From Gymnothorax reevesii (taxonomy: Eukaryota > Chordata > Actinopteri > Anguilliformes > Muraenidae), in assembly GCA_029721435.1 (NCBI GenBank), contig CM056588.1, positions 41,976,930-42,040,929 of the forward strand: DNA of 64,000 nt. Direction: 5' to 3'. Below, piece after piece: positions 12,730 to 23,749 of the stretch. The notes beneath the pieces were generated by a model. It saw only the letters and a list, made by a program, of their open reading frames with translations, made no database searches and was not told the DNA's origin. The number at the start of each line of letters is the position of its first letter. Positions within the stretch are counted from its first letter, which is position 1. Position numbers and translations under genes: made by a program.

Positions 12730-13300
12730 AACAGTGCTATAAGGCACACTGAACAGGTAAGCAGCTCTGCTGTAAGACACACTGCAGAGGTAAGTAACTC
12801 TGTTATATCACCCACGGAGTCGGTAAGTAACTTTCTGTAAGACACACTGCAGAGGTAAGTAACTGTTATATGACACACTGAGTAGGTGAGTAACACTGCT
12901 TTAAGACACACTGCAGGGTTAATTCACAGCATTATAAGACGAATTGAATAGGAAGTAACACTGCTGCAACAAAAAACTCCAGATGTGAGTAACACTGCTC
13001 CAAGACACACCAAACAGGCAAGTAATTCTGCTATAAAGCACGTTGCAGAGGTAAGAGTGCTGCAAGACACACTGAGAGGCTAAGTAATTGTGCCGTAAGA
13101 CACATTCAATAGGTCAGAAACTCTGTCATGACACACTGCAGAGGTAAGTAACTCTGTTATATGACACACTGTACATGTCAGTAAATCCAGTATTAGACAC
13201 ACATTACAGGAAAGTAGCTCCACTATTCATCAGTGAACAGGATAGTAAGTAATTCTGCAATAACACACTGATCAGGTTAGTAACCCCGCAATAAGACACT
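12730..13300. repeat. 33-bp minisatellite beside the PH-domain exon
   Basis: About 17 degenerate units close to aagacacactgcagaggtaa + gtaactctgctgt. Landmarks at 12757, 12790, 12823, 12855 and about 12886 show a 31-33-bp step. On the plus strand several units contain the exact 5' splice consensus AGGTAAGT. On the transcribed strand of osbpl5 the same units read cctctgcag, an acceptor-like motif. The array ends about 14 bp from the exon donor hexamer. Confidence 0.88.
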
Positions 13301-13319
13301 CAGTCCCCCAGTGGATGAC

Positions 13320-13523
13320 CTTCATGGCCCAGATGGACTTGTCCAGCGGGTGGTAGAGCTTGAAGCAGAAGCCGTCCTTCTTGGAGGGTCTCTCGATGAG
13401 CTTGCAGGCGTTCAGCAGGATGGTGCCGACCCAGTGATCCACTTTTGGGGTCTTATAGATGAGGAGGACTCCAGGTTTCAGTACACACCACAGTTTTGTC
13501 CAGCTTTTAAGCGTGCCTCGGAT
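13320..13523 (-). CDS. osbpl5: osbpl5 fifth coding exon (core of the PH domain)
   Basis: This 204-nt, phase 0-0 exon encodes residues 131-198, the centre of the PH domain. It starts IRGTLKSWTKLWCVLKPGVL and contains ERPSKKDGFCFKLYHPLDKS, almost identical to ORP5/ORP8 of other vertebrates. The acceptor is ctctcccag at 13524-13532. The donor is ATGAAG|gtcatc at 13314-13319, a weaker site because the base after GT is C. Directly beyond the donor lies a 33-bp minisatellite (12730-13300). The 'TPKVDHWVG' segment favours ORP5 over ORP8 from memory of the families. This is the most secure exon in the window. Confidence 0.96.
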
Positions 13524-14263
13524 CTGGGAGAGAAGCGTCATGTTAGGGTCTCTCTTTAGCCCCCTCTCCCTCTCCCACATTCAAATTCATTTCTCTCCTT
13601 CCTCCCCTGTATCAGAAAAAATGCTAACTCGCACATTAAACAACAATCTAACTACATTCATTTAGAGTTTGAAGAAAGTGAGGATTTGGATCTATAAGTT
13701 ACATGTCACAAATTCAAAGCAATACTGCTCCAAAAAGTAAGCTTGCTCTTCCTTCTTTAAGAATAATTTAGCAAACTGCAAGTCAATTTGCCCCTAGATC
13801 CATCCACAACCATTTATTAGGTCGTAGACAACCTAATTATTTAGTTGTGACATCACTAAAGGCAGCGGGGCTCAGTTAACTTTCAGATCAGCATTGGTCT
13901 GACACAGTCTGATAAAATATGCAACTCGAAGGAGCCCTTCTCATCTTTCTCCCCCTCCCTCCACCTCCATCTCCCCCTCGCCCCCACCTCCACCCCCACC
14001 ACAGCACTCCTCCACACAATTTGTCACTGCGCAATCAACATCAGCCTCCCTAACTGAATTGCCAATATTCACTTCCTCTAAGGATGGGAACCAATTAACC
14101 CGCCATCAAAGTTATTTGACTCCCTTCCCCAACCAATCCATCCCTCCTTAGAAAAAATTTTAAACAGACTTACTTATTTTAAATTATATCAGCAAAAGAG
14201 AAATGAGTTTTATCATGAACAAATGAGTGAAATGACAAGAAATTGCAGGGGAAGATAGCTCAC
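13524..14263. other. osbpl5 intron
   Basis: A 0.74-kb intron. A C-rich tract (ccacctccatctccccct) lies near 13960-14000. No element recognised. Confidence 0.7.
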
Positions 14264-14359
14264 CTTCAGCCAGTTGGATATTATGATCACACTAGGGTCC
14301 TTCAAGGCGCTGGACAGTTCTTTAGCTGCCCTCTTCTTCTCCTGACGGTATGTTTTCTT
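14264..14359 (-). CDS. osbpl5: osbpl5 fourth coding exon (basic segment before the PH domain)
   Basis: This 96-nt, phase 0-0 exon encodes residues 99-130, beginning KKTYRQEKKRAAKEL and continuing with KDPSVIIISNWLK. The Lys/Arg-rich stretch corresponds to the polybasic region of ORP5/8, known to help the PH domain bind the plasma membrane. The last residues (SNWLK) form the start of the PH fold. The acceptor is gcttcag at 14360-14366 and the donor is CTGAAG|gtgagc at 14263. Substitution relative to mammals is limited and there is no frame damage. Confidence 0.93.
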
Positions 14360-15638
14360 CTGAAGCTACAGAACACAAAATAAGCAACACATACTGCATT
14401 GTTGCCATGAACAGTCTTGTCAATTTTTATTCCCCATAAAGACACCAGGTGGCAGTGTAGTCAAAAAGATGTCAGTCGTGGTCCAGACTGTTGCAAGCTA
14501 CTTTGGCGCTCAAACAGCTGTTTGTTCTGCAACTATAGTTGAGCAGGCCAGTGACAAATTAATTTACCGTACGGAATCCTGAAAATCCAGATTAATTGCA
14601 GCATTTCACATTTCAAACACAAAAAAACATATTCATGGCAAATAAGAGGGCAGTAAAGAACTCATAATGTGTGCGAGCATGTGTGTTTGCATGGATGTGC
14701 ACTCTAAGTGATTATAAATGTCAACACATCCTGAGACCGTTGCTGGCTGCTGTTGGCAAGACATCCGTTGTCTAATCACGTGTAGCTGGAGACAGCAAGC
14801 CACAGATTCTGTAGATCCACCAGATATTCTACTCTGTCTGTAACCACATATTCCATCCACCAACTATTCAAAGTACGACCCCAACTCCATAGAATGTGGC
14901 AAATTATGAAAAATGCAAATACTATCAGAAAGAAGTGATCTGAAAAGTCATTTCAAATCAGATGACTGAAAAAGACTCCTAAAACATTGGTGCTTCTGCG
15001 CATGCGGCCGTTTCATAACTCTGTTCCTTTAATGAGTGGGGCTGGACCAATCCAAAGGAGAATGACGGAGAGGGGGCAGGGGGGATGGAGAGTGGGTGGG
15101 GTTTCCTCAATCACAGGGTGGGCAAGGCTTATGGTGAAACCAGGGCTCATTCCAATTTCTTTTATTTTTCAGATCTTTCCTTCCTTTTCTAACCTCTTAC
15201 ACAACTCGACCCAGCAAAGAAAAGAAAAGCAAGAAATGTAACTAAACACGGGGGAATAGAGGAAATGCAAACTGAAGAAAAGGAACGTTCTTGTTCCTTC
15301 AAACCTGAGTTTGAACCCATGTCAGTTACAGGCTTGGAATATCAGCTTGGCTGATGTGAAGAGACGGAGGAACAGGTCGATCAATTACACGTCAAGCATT
15401 TTGAAACAATATACCTACAAATTACACTCTTGGGTCTCCTTACTCTGAATATCTAAGGGAAACTCTTGACTCCTGTTGAAAGCCTTGACGGCCTATTTAA
15501 TGCACTGGGATCTCCTTAATGATAGCTGTCAATTGCTCGCAAGGCACAAGGAAATGAAGGAGGAAGTGGAGAGATAAGCAACTGGAATGAGCCCGGGGTG
15601 AACAGTGCATGAGAGGAAATAAGATGGGCGGAGCTAAC
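14360..15638. other. osbpl5 intron
   Basis: A 1.28-kb intron with no recognised element. Confidence 0.7.
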
Positions 15639-15719
15639 CTTAAGAGACTCCTTACGGGCCAGCTTCTCTGTGGGGGAGGAGCTCTCCTTGTCACTGCCAT
15701 TAAACATCCTGTACTCCAG
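15639..15719 (-). CDS. osbpl5: osbpl5 third coding exon
   Basis: This 81-nt, phase 0-0 exon encodes residues 72-98. The core YRMFNGSDKESSSPTEKLAR matches the conserved 'Y(R/N)xxNGS(D/E)KE' stretch found in both ORP5 and ORP8 ahead of their basic region. The acceptor follows a run of C and T ending in caag at 15720-15721. The donor is CTTAAG|gttagc at 15633-15638. The intron toward the 5' side is about 11.8 kb and contains the DIRS element. The intron toward the 3' side is about 1.3 kb. Confidence 0.9.
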
Positions 15720-17179
15720 CTTGGGGGGATGAGAGGGGGTGAATCACATCAACAGGACACATTTTAAATTAGTCAAGCTCAACTGTACTAAAAACTCTAC
15801 ACAGAAGAAAATTTCAAAGACTCATTGCGCAGATCCTTGAGAATTTCTTTTAACTAGGTAAGTTAACAACAACAGCAACCACAACCACAAAAACATGAAA
15901 TCACTTGGTTTTGAATATTGAGAGGACGTGCGGGTTTTAGAAAAGTTAATTAAAAAATGTCAGTAACCTGTGGGACATTTTAGTGGTTTTAGGGTTTAAG
16001 TCCTAGGGAACAAAAATCACAAATTTGCATCTATCCATCTTTTTTGGACCTTGGGGGTATACAGTACACAAACAACAAATGAGAAGACGACTACTTTTCC
16101 CTGATTCGATGAACAAATCTAAAGATTTTCTTTTCCCAGAGCAGAGGCATAAACAGATTGATCCCAAGGTGATATCACTCTGTACTTGAGCAGTCTACCT
16201 AATTTCACTGGCTAGGAGCCCAACCAATCACAAATTTAAAATAAATTGCCCCATCCCCTGACCTGTTCAATACAGCCAGGCCTCTACAGTCAATGAAAAG
16301 CTCTGATGAGTCTGTTCAGCTATGTTTAAAACACATTTCATAATGTTGGTAATGTTATTTTTTCATTCAAACTTTAGTGGATGTTAATTGTGAAATATGA
16401 CATCAATTTTAAAGATAGATTCTGAACTTCCAGAAAAATAAAAATACTTCAGAGCGGCATTCAGTATGGGGCTTAAAGCATGCTACAATGAACCCTGGCC
16501 GGCAGAACACAGGCGTCACCCTGCCAATCATTCATTCAAGGTCACATTCTGTTGAGTGCCTTGCACAGTAAAAAACACTCCCAAACCACATCCATATTCT
16601 AATGACTCTTGCTCTCTTATCTTGTGTTCTGCACTTTTCCAGTGGGTTTAGTACCCGCATAAGTGTCCTCTATAATGCATCCTCCCCCCTCCAATCACAA
16701 TGACGCTACCTAGCTGCAACTATGCTACTTTAGTTCCTTCTACTTGACGACTGACTGGCTGACCGCAAACCATTTAACCTCAGACCCTGAGCCGACCAGA
16801 GGAAATTGGGGTTCCTCTGGCTGCGTTCTGTTCCGGATGTTTCCCCCTGTTGCCCATCTGTGAGTTTCTGCCCTTGGAACTGCAGCCTGAGGCCTCCTGC
16901 TGAGTGAGGGTCAGGCCAGGGGCGTCTGAAGTGTGTTGCAATGATTTCTTTCTTTATGAAATGGACTATATAAAAATAATCACATTCCATTTTTTTACTC
17001 CGCATACCTACTGCTCTGTTTGTGTGGGTCGCTCCCAATACTAACCCTTAGAGTGCTGAATACATTTCCGCGGAATTAAAAATGTAAGTTCCCTGAGCTG
17101 TTGAAAATGTATCAGGTGGCAACTCGTTTAAAAGAGCTCCCCATGCAGGAGCTATCTTAAACAAGGTGCCACATGATTG
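15720..17179. other. osbpl5 intron, left flank of the DIRS element
   Basis: No gene. The last 138 bp (17042-17179), together with 23792-23863, may be the two halves of a small inverted-repeat element split by the DIRS insertion (see findings). Confidence 0.5.
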
Positions 17180-17197
17180 GTTCTATTTCATCCCTGC

Positions 17198-17357
17198 TGA
17201 CCGCCAGAGGGCGGTGCTTAAAGCACTTAATATTCCCCTTCGCGCATGCGTAGTGCGAGTATGTATACCAACAATGTCACCTGTGACCTGCAGGTGACCC
17301 AAAGAAGATTATATCTTCCGGTGTCACCTGAGGATCGTTTCTTATTTTCTTCTCGCG
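17198..17357 (+). repeat. DIRS left inverted terminal repeat
   Basis: This is the reverse complement of 23588-23749. The match is nearly perfect over about 145 bp (17198-17344), for example around the Pst-type palindrome ctgcag and the CGCATGCG motif. It then becomes patchier out to 17357. The terminal 18 bp (17180-17197) are not in the right repeat but are complementary to the internal region at 23461-23507. The repeat probably carries the element's promoter, as in other DIRS elements; no TATA box is obvious. Confidence 0.9.
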
Positions 17358-17567
17358 CGTAGTTTGCTTGCTTGGAAAGCAATGAGTCTATTGCTTTACT
17401 ACTAAATTCCGTTGCTAGTAGTTCCGCGACCATTGTCGGTCGGAGCAGCGATTGTTCGCCCTCCAGGAACTGCGACGGCGATCTTTCTCTGGTTGAGAGA
17501 GACTTTACGTTACTTTGCTGCGTTTGTTAATTACTTATCGGTGACGGTTGCGTTCGCGCATCCTTAT
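17358..17567. other. DIRS leader, unique part
   Basis: A CpG-rich leader lies between the left terminal repeat and the first tandem array. No open frame of note is present. It probably belongs to the 5' untranslated part of the element's transcript. Confidence 0.6.
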
Positions 17568-18816
17568 CCCGACGTTTTAATGTAGTCTGTCGAGCTGACT
17601 TCGTTAGCTGGCTGGCGGGTTGCGTCAGCGTTTCCCGGTGTCCAGCGTGGATAATTATTAGCGGTAGCGCTTGCATGGCTACACCTTCAAGTGAGTTGCA
17701 TTAGCCTCTGTTGGGACAGGCTGCGTAGGCGCTGCCTCCCCCCAGCATATGGTCTGTTTTTGTGTTTGTGCTGTGTCCCGACGCTTAATTTAGTCGGTCG
17801 AGCTGACATCGTTTGCTGGCTGGCGGGTTGCGTGAGCGTTTCCCGGTGTCCAGCGGATAATTATTAGCGGAAGCGCTTGCATAGCTACACCTGCGGGTGA
17901 GTTTGCATTAGCCTCTGCTGGTTCAGGCTGCGTGGGCGCTGCCTCCCCCCAGCATATGGTTTGTTTATATGTTTGTGCTGCGCCCCGACATTTAATTTAG
18001 TCGGTCGAGCTGACTTTGTTTGCTGGCTGGCGGGTTGCGTGAGCGTTTCCCGGTGTCCAGCGTGAATAATTATAAGCAGTAACGCTTGCATGGCTACACC
18101 TTCAGGTGAGTTTGCATTAGCCTCTGCTGGTTCAGGCTGCGTGGGCGCTGCCTCCCCCCAGCATATGGTCTGTTTTTGTGTTTGTGCTGTGTGCCGACGT
18201 TTAATTTAGTCGGTCAAGCTGACTTTGTTGCTGGCTGGCGGGTTGCGTGAGCGTTTCCCGGTGTCCAGTGTGAATAATTATTATCAGTAACGCTTGCATA
18301 GCTACACCTGCTGGTGAGTTTGCATTAACGTCTGTTGGTTCAGGCTGCGTGGGCGCTGCCTCCCCCCAGCATATGATTTGTTTATATGTTTGTGCTGCGC
18401 CCCGACGTTTAATTTAGTCGGTCGAGCTGACTTTGTTGCTGGCTGGCGGGTTGCGTGAGCGTTTCCCGGTGTCCAGTGTGACTAATTATTAGCGGTAACG
18501 CTTGCATAGCTACACCTGCTGGTGAGTTTGCATTAACCTCTGTTGGTACAGGCTGCGTGCGCGCTGCTTCCCCCCAGCATATGGTCTGTTTTTGTGTTTG
18601 TGCTGTGTCCCGACGTTTAATTAGTCGGTCAAGCTGACTTTGTTTGCTGGCTGGCGGGTTGCGTAAGCGTTTCCCGGTGTCCAGCGTGAGTAATTATTAG
18701 CGGTAACGCTTGCATAGCTACACCTGCTGGTGAGTTTGCATTAACCTCTGTTGGTAGAGGCTGCGTGCGCGCTGCCTCCTCCCAGCATATGGTTTGTGTT
18801 TTGCTTTGTGCTGTGT
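17568..18816 (+). repeat. Tandem array of about six 208-bp units in the DIRS leader
   Basis: Units begin with cccgacg near 17568, 17777, 17983, 18193, 18401 and 18608, with a partial seventh at 18817. Spacing is 206-210 bp. Each unit repeats a GCGTTTCCCGGTGTCCAG block, a TAATTATTAGCGG block, and a cccccagcatatg block. Units differ from one another by a few percent. No shared reading frame runs through them. The array lies upstream of the gag-like frame. Confidence 0.9.
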
Positions 18817-18847
18817 CCCGATTTGGATTTGTTACTGAGCCCCTGCT

Positions 18848-19245
18848 GGTATAGGCAGCGTACGCGCTCCCTCCCTCCAGCTTACGGCGTCCATACTCGG
18901 TTTGTCCATAGCGTTCGCGCTCAGGTTATCCGAGGAGTATTCATTAAAATACCAGCTGGGTTCCTTACCCGGTATAGGTAGCGTACGCGCTCCCTCCCTC
19001 CGGCTTACGGTGTCCATACTCTGTTTGTCCATAGCGTTCGCGCTCAGGTTACCCGAGGAGTATTCATTAAATACCAGCTGGGTTCCTTACTCGGTATAGG
19101 CAGCGTACGCGCTCCCTCCCTCCGGCTTACGGTGTCCATACTCGGTTTGTCCTTAGCGTTCGCGCTCAGGTTATCCGAGAAATATTCATTAAATACCAGC
19201 TGGGTTCCTTACTCGGTATAGGCAGCGTACGCGCTCCCTCCCTCC
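18848..19245 (+). repeat. Second tandem array, 122-123-bp units, in the DIRS leader
   Basis: Units begin with ggtatagg at 18848, 18971, 19093 and 19215 (3.3 copies). Each contains agcgtacgcgctccctccc and a tagcgttcgcgctcaggtta block. The sequence is unrelated to the 208-bp array apart from a short junction where one array passes into the other. The last partial unit runs into the leader of the gag-like frame at 19331. Confidence 0.9.
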
Positions 19246-19330
19246 AGTGCAAGCCCCTGTAGCATACTAGCGGGAGCGTCTGGGCTTATTTGGACAGGTG
19301 AGTGTCGTGTAAGCCTCCAGCGCCACCACA

Positions 19331-20690
19331 ATGGATGACTCCCATTTCTGTACGTCATGTGAGGCTCCTCTACAGCCAGAGGACGGCCATGACCTATGCC
19401 CCGCATGCCTCGGTCCTGAGCACCTGCGGGAGGCGCCGTCAGACAACCCCTGCATGAACTGCAGTTACTTGCCTTGGGCGGTGAGGGCTGCCAGTCGGGC
19501 GCAGGTGGAACATCAAGGGGATGAAAGTGACCTCCCCCCATCAGGCCAGTCTCCCCCGGCCTGTTAGAGACGCTCTAAGCGGCGGGCTGCGGCTACAGCA
19601 GTCGCACCCTCCAGGAAGAGGGCGAAATCTGCTCAAAAAGAGACAAGAAAGCAGGCTCTCATCTAAAGTCGATCAGCTGTCTGCTGAGCTGGCCCAGGTC
19701 AGGCCCATGCTCAGAGACTGCCAGCCTGATGCCCCATTGCAAGGTGATTTGACACCCTCTCCTCCAATGCCAGTGCTGGTACCTGAGGAGGATACATTTT
19801 CCCTGGCAGCTTCGGCTACCTACTTCCACGGTTATGGGAGAGATTCGTAAAATGGGGGTTCCCAGGCATCTGAGCGGGGCGCCCACTCCTCGGCTCCGAG
19901 TTCAGTGGCTGAGTTGGGGGATGGCTCCATGCGGGCAATCATGCGCATGGCTTTAGATCGACTGCACATGCATGTACCACAGCAGGCAGAAGCTGCACCT
20001 GCTAGTGCCCTCTTCAGGCGCAGGCCAGCCCCCACTACCTTCGTTATTCCCCACTCTAAGGACTATCTGAAGGAGCTGCAGGCCTGTTGGAGACCTTCTC
20101 ACAAGGCCTTATGATGCTGGAGCACGTGCTTGCCGCATGGGGAGCTCTTTGTCGAATCTCACGTTGGCGCTCTCAGCTTCACTGCAGGAGGGCAACGTGG
20201 CTGCTGATTCTGTCACTTTTTGTGATGCCTCACTGGAGGCATTCGGCCTTCTGTCCAGGGAACTTGGACGGATGATGTCCATCCTGGTTCAGGCTCGTCG
20301 CCAGGTTTGGCTATCTCAGTCAAACTTGACAGAGGCATCCAGGAGACTCCTTCGCAGTCTCCCCATGGAACCGGGAGAGATATTTGGTCCTGCAGCCCAG
20401 GAAGCACTGGAAAGGACCATCCAGGCTGTGCAAACCAGGCAGCGGCTTGCGGGCCTTAGGCGGATGCCTCTTCTTGATAGGCCTCCTGCCAGCAGAACGA
20501 GGGGTTCCTCGGCTGCTTCTCACACCCGCTTACCACGGCCGACCCACTCCACTGGCCGTCGTGTTGCCCAGCGTCCCATGCGGAGACCAGCTTGGGACTT
20601 TCGTGGCCCTGCCCGCCTGTCCACCCCCCCTCCACCCCCCCCCCCCCCCTTAGGGGCCGGGGGGCCAGACATTGAGGCCGTGGGGCCGGC
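19331..20690 (+). pseudogene. DIRS gag-like region, broken
   Basis: It opens at 19331 with a Cys/His-rich head: CTSCEAPL, then HDLCPACLG and later CMNCSYLP, the zinc-binding pattern usual at the N-terminus of fish DIRS gag proteins. The frame stops at 19567. It continues in another frame to an in-frame stop at 19848-19850, resumes to about 20100, and shifts again to the frame that starts at 20137. That last frame runs without interruption through a Pro-rich tract (about 20620-20650) into the reverse transcriptase. Two frameshifts and one stop make it non-functional. The gag/RT fusion may be original or due to loss of a boundary stop. Confidence 0.8.
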
Positions 20691-22274
20691 GGTCGGATAT
20701 TTTTCACATCAGCTCCAACAGTGGGCTGCTCATACTTCAGACCCGTGGGTGGTTGCCACCTTGACCCACGGGTACAAGCTTCAATTCCGCCGCCGGCCCC
20801 TCACTTCTGGCCGGGTCAAAATGGCCTCTATCAGCGACCCGGCAAAGGCTCGCGTGTTGGGCCAGGAGTTATCCACCCTCCTGGCCAAAGGCGCCATCGA
20901 GCCCGTGGACCCTCTGTCGCGTCCCCGGGGGTACTATTCAACATACTTCCTAGTGACGAAACAGACTGGCGGATTTCGCCCAATCTTGGACCTCAGAGGG
21001 CTGAACATATTTATGAAGGTCATCCCTTTCCACATGTTGACCACTGCAGATGTCCTGCAAACTGTGGCACAGGGAGAATGGTTTACGTCCATTGACCTCA
21101 AGGACGCTTACTTCCGTGTCCCCATCACTCAAAAACATCGGCGGTTTCTCCGCTTTGCCTACCGAGACCGCCACTGGCAGTTCAGGTTGCTACCCTTTGG
21201 GCTCTCCCTCTCTCCAAGGGTCTTCACGAGGTGTGTTGCCGCAGCCCTTGCGCCTCTACAGTCTCAAGGCTTGAAAATTCTCCCATACCTGGATGACTGG
21301 CTGGTCTGTCCACCATCCCATGCTCAGGTGTCCAGTGATACAGCATGTCTCCTGTCCCACGTGGCCTGCCTCGGACTCGAGGTGAATATGGGAAAGAGTT
21401 GCCTGGTGCCATCTCAGGCTACAACTTTCATTGGGATTGCATTGGACAGTGTAGCCATGATAGCCAGACCGCCCCCCGCTGTGTGGGCGACATCCTTCAC
21501 CTTCTTGCCCTGTTCCAAGAGGGCCATTGGCTGACCTTCCTTGCATTTCCTCGCCTCGTGGGCGAACTAACGTCCATTTCAGCTGTGGTTCCGCTGAGCT
21601 TGCTGGCACTACGCCCCCTGCTGAGGTGGCTGAACAGCTTCCACTTGGATGCCAAGCGACACTGGCACAGGAAGCTCAGGGTGTCACAAAGGTGTCTCCT
21701 TGCCTTGGCTCACCCGGCACTCAGGCACTTTCTGCCACACCTGAGGGGCAAGCATGTCCTCGTAAGGTCAGACACATCAACCGTATATCATATAAATCAT
21801 CAGGGCAGGACCAAGTCTGCGCGGTCGCTGCGACTGACAGAAGAGCTCCTCATGTGGGCGGCCCCCCCGTCTGATCAGCCTTCGGGCAATGTATCTATCG
21901 GGAGAGCAGAGCAACCTGACAGACTCCCTCTCCCGTCAAAAACTCCGTCAGGAGTGTGGCGCCTCCACCCGGAAATGGTCAGCACTATTTGGAGCCTCTT
22001 CGGCAGAGTGGACGTGGACCTCTTCGCTTCAGAAGTCTCTACCCACTGTCCTCTGTGGTTCTCCTTAGCCGAGACAACCAGTCCCTCGGGCCAGGACGCA
22101 TTGGCCCACCCTTGGCCGGACGGCCTCCTGTATGCCTTACCCCCGCTTCCTCTGATTCGGTCGGTACTTCAGAGGATCCTTCAGGGGGGTCGCAGTGTCC
22201 TCCTTGTGGCTCCCTTCTGGCCAGGGAGGAGCTGGTTCCCACTGCTGCACGGACTCTGTCGCGGTGTACCGTAG
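20690..22274 (+). pseudogene. DIRS reverse transcriptase / RNase H / methyltransferase-like region, broken
   Basis: The RT core runs from about 20820 to 21500 in the frame that starts at 20137. The segment SIDLKDAYFRVPI and the active-site box YLDDW (21286-21300) are intact. That frame ends at 21534, and homology continues in the frame open from 21345. RNase H is recognisable as VLVRSDTSTVYHINHQG near 21760, but the upstream part carrying the first catalytic Asp and the Glu is missing, apparently by a deletion of some 200 bp. The NLTDSLSR-like box lies in yet another frame near 21910. The segment VDLFAS...DALAHPWPDGLLYALPPL (about 22010-22140) matches the DAM-methyltransferase-derived domain of DIRS elements. 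Confidence 0.85.
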
Positions 22275-22389
22275 CGCCTTCCCGACAGGAGGGATCTCCT
22301 GTCCCAGCTGGCGGGGCGGATCTGGCACCCCAATCCACGATGCCTCCAACTGTCTGTTTGGCTGCTGGAGGGCCCGAGTTGCTGTTTAG

Positions 22390-23422
22390 CTCCTGTGCGG
22401 ACCCTGTCGAATACACCATATTGAATGCTAGAGCGCCGTCCACTCGTCTTCAATATGAGAATAGATGGAAACTGTTTTCCGACTGGTGTACAAGTCGGGA
22501 TGAGGACCCTGTGCGCTGCTCTGTGCCAACTATTTTTGACCTCTTCAGTCTCTTCTGGATGAAGGTCGGTCTCATTCGACGTTGAAAGTGTACGTAGCGG
22601 CAATATCTTGTGGTCATGTGAGGATTGACAATGGCACTGTGGGGAGCCATAGTTTGGTGTTCCTCTTCTTGAAGGGGGCTCAGAGATTACATCCTCTGAG
22701 TGCCCCAAGAGCTCCAGCATGGGATCTCCCCTGGTACTGGATGCACTAAGCCGGCCCCCATTTGAACCCTTGACACAAGCGGAGCTGAAGTGGTGTCTTG
22801 TAAGACTGCGTTCCTTCTGGCCATTTGCTCTGCAAAGCGTGTCAGCGAGCTGCATGCCCTGTCTGTCAGTGACTCGTGTTTGAGGTGGAACTCTGATGGC
22901 TCAGGGGTCACTCTGTGGCCGAACACAGCGTTTCTCCCTAAAGTGTTGGCTCACGCTCACCGTAACCAGCCTATTCGGCTGGCTCGGTTTGACCCTTCTC
23001 CAAGGGAGAGTGGGGATGAGCCTGAACTGTTATGTCCAGTGCGGGCTCTGAAGGCCTACACTGCAGCTACTGTATGCATTCGAAGGTCTGAACAACTTTT
23101 TCTCTGCTACGGTGGCCCTAACAGGAGTTGCGCCATCTCCAAGCAGCGTGTGTCCCACTGGATTATTAATGTCATCACCCATGCCTATCGGACGAGTAAC
23201 CGTCCCCTTCCACCTGGCGTGAGGTGCCACTCTACCAGGAGTGTTGCTACTTCATGGGCTGCCCTGAGGGGAGTGTCCTTGGAGGACATTTGTGCCGCAG
23301 CTTCATGGTTGTCACCGGACACGTTCCCCAGGTTCTACAGGGTGAACGTCGCCACACCCCACCCCTTAGCCGTGGTTCTGCGGCCGGGGTCTTCTGACTT
23401 TTTGCACACTGAAGGTCCGTGA
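22390..23422 (+). pseudogene. DIRS tyrosine recombinase, N-terminal half frameshifted, catalytic half open
   Basis: The N-terminal SAM-like part starts near 22410 (NARAPSTRLQYENRWKLFSD) and is interrupted by frame changes near 22560 and between 22730 and 22800. The catalytic half is open from 22790 to the stop at 23422 (210 codons). It shows box I Arg (AKRVSEL, residue 17 of this segment), the H-x-x-R box (CHSTR, residues 147-150), and the Tyr nucleophile (FPRFYR, residue 183). All expected catalytic residues are therefore present in the C-terminal half, but no intact full-length enzyme can be read. In DIRS elements this enzyme integrates a circular cDNA. Confidence 0.87.
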
Positions 23423-23460
23423 TTCGGATTCTTCGTGACCTTGTTGGTATAAGTCATTCA

Positions 23461-23558
23461 GTGCTTTAAGCACCGCCCTCTGGCGGTCAGCAGGGATGAA
23501 ATAGAACGAAAGTTACGAATGTAACTACGGTTCTATGAATCCCGAATGACCGCCAGAG
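23461..23558 (+). repeat. DIRS internal complementary region (ICR)
   Basis: Bases 23461-23507 are an exact reverse complement of the left end (17180-17226, 47 bp). Bases 23505-23558 are an exact reverse complement of the right end (23738-23791, 54 bp). The two arms share the trinucleotide AAC at 23505-23507, which corresponds to the GTT found at both termini. This is the arrangement the DIRS model requires for templating the joined ends of the replication circle. Confidence 0.93.
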
Positions 23559-23587
23559 CTCTCTGTCACTCAGAATCCTCGTGTGCT

Positions 23588-23749
23588 CGCGAGAAGATTC
23601 TGTAAGAAACGATCCTCAGGTGACACCGGAAGATATAATCTTCTTTGGGTCACCTGCAGGTCACAGGTGACATTGTTGGTATACATACTCGCACTACGCA
23701 TGCGCGAAGGGGAATATTCAGTGCTTTAAGCACCGCCCTCTGGCGGTCA
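23588..23749 (+). repeat. DIRS right inverted terminal repeat
   Basis: This is the inverted copy of 17198-17357. The first 15 bases are divergent and the rest is nearly perfect. Beyond it lie 42 bp (23750-23791) found only at the right end and in the ICR. The inverted pair 23505-23558 / 23738-23791 could form a long hairpin. Confidence 0.9.

Noticed and set aside
13311..13559. Plus-strand open frame of 82 codons
   Set aside because: Exact antisense of the osbpl5 PH-domain exon.
21256..22855. Open frames on the minus strand within the DIRS element
   Set aside because: They are antisense to the RT/RNase H/recombinase remains and show no domain of their own.
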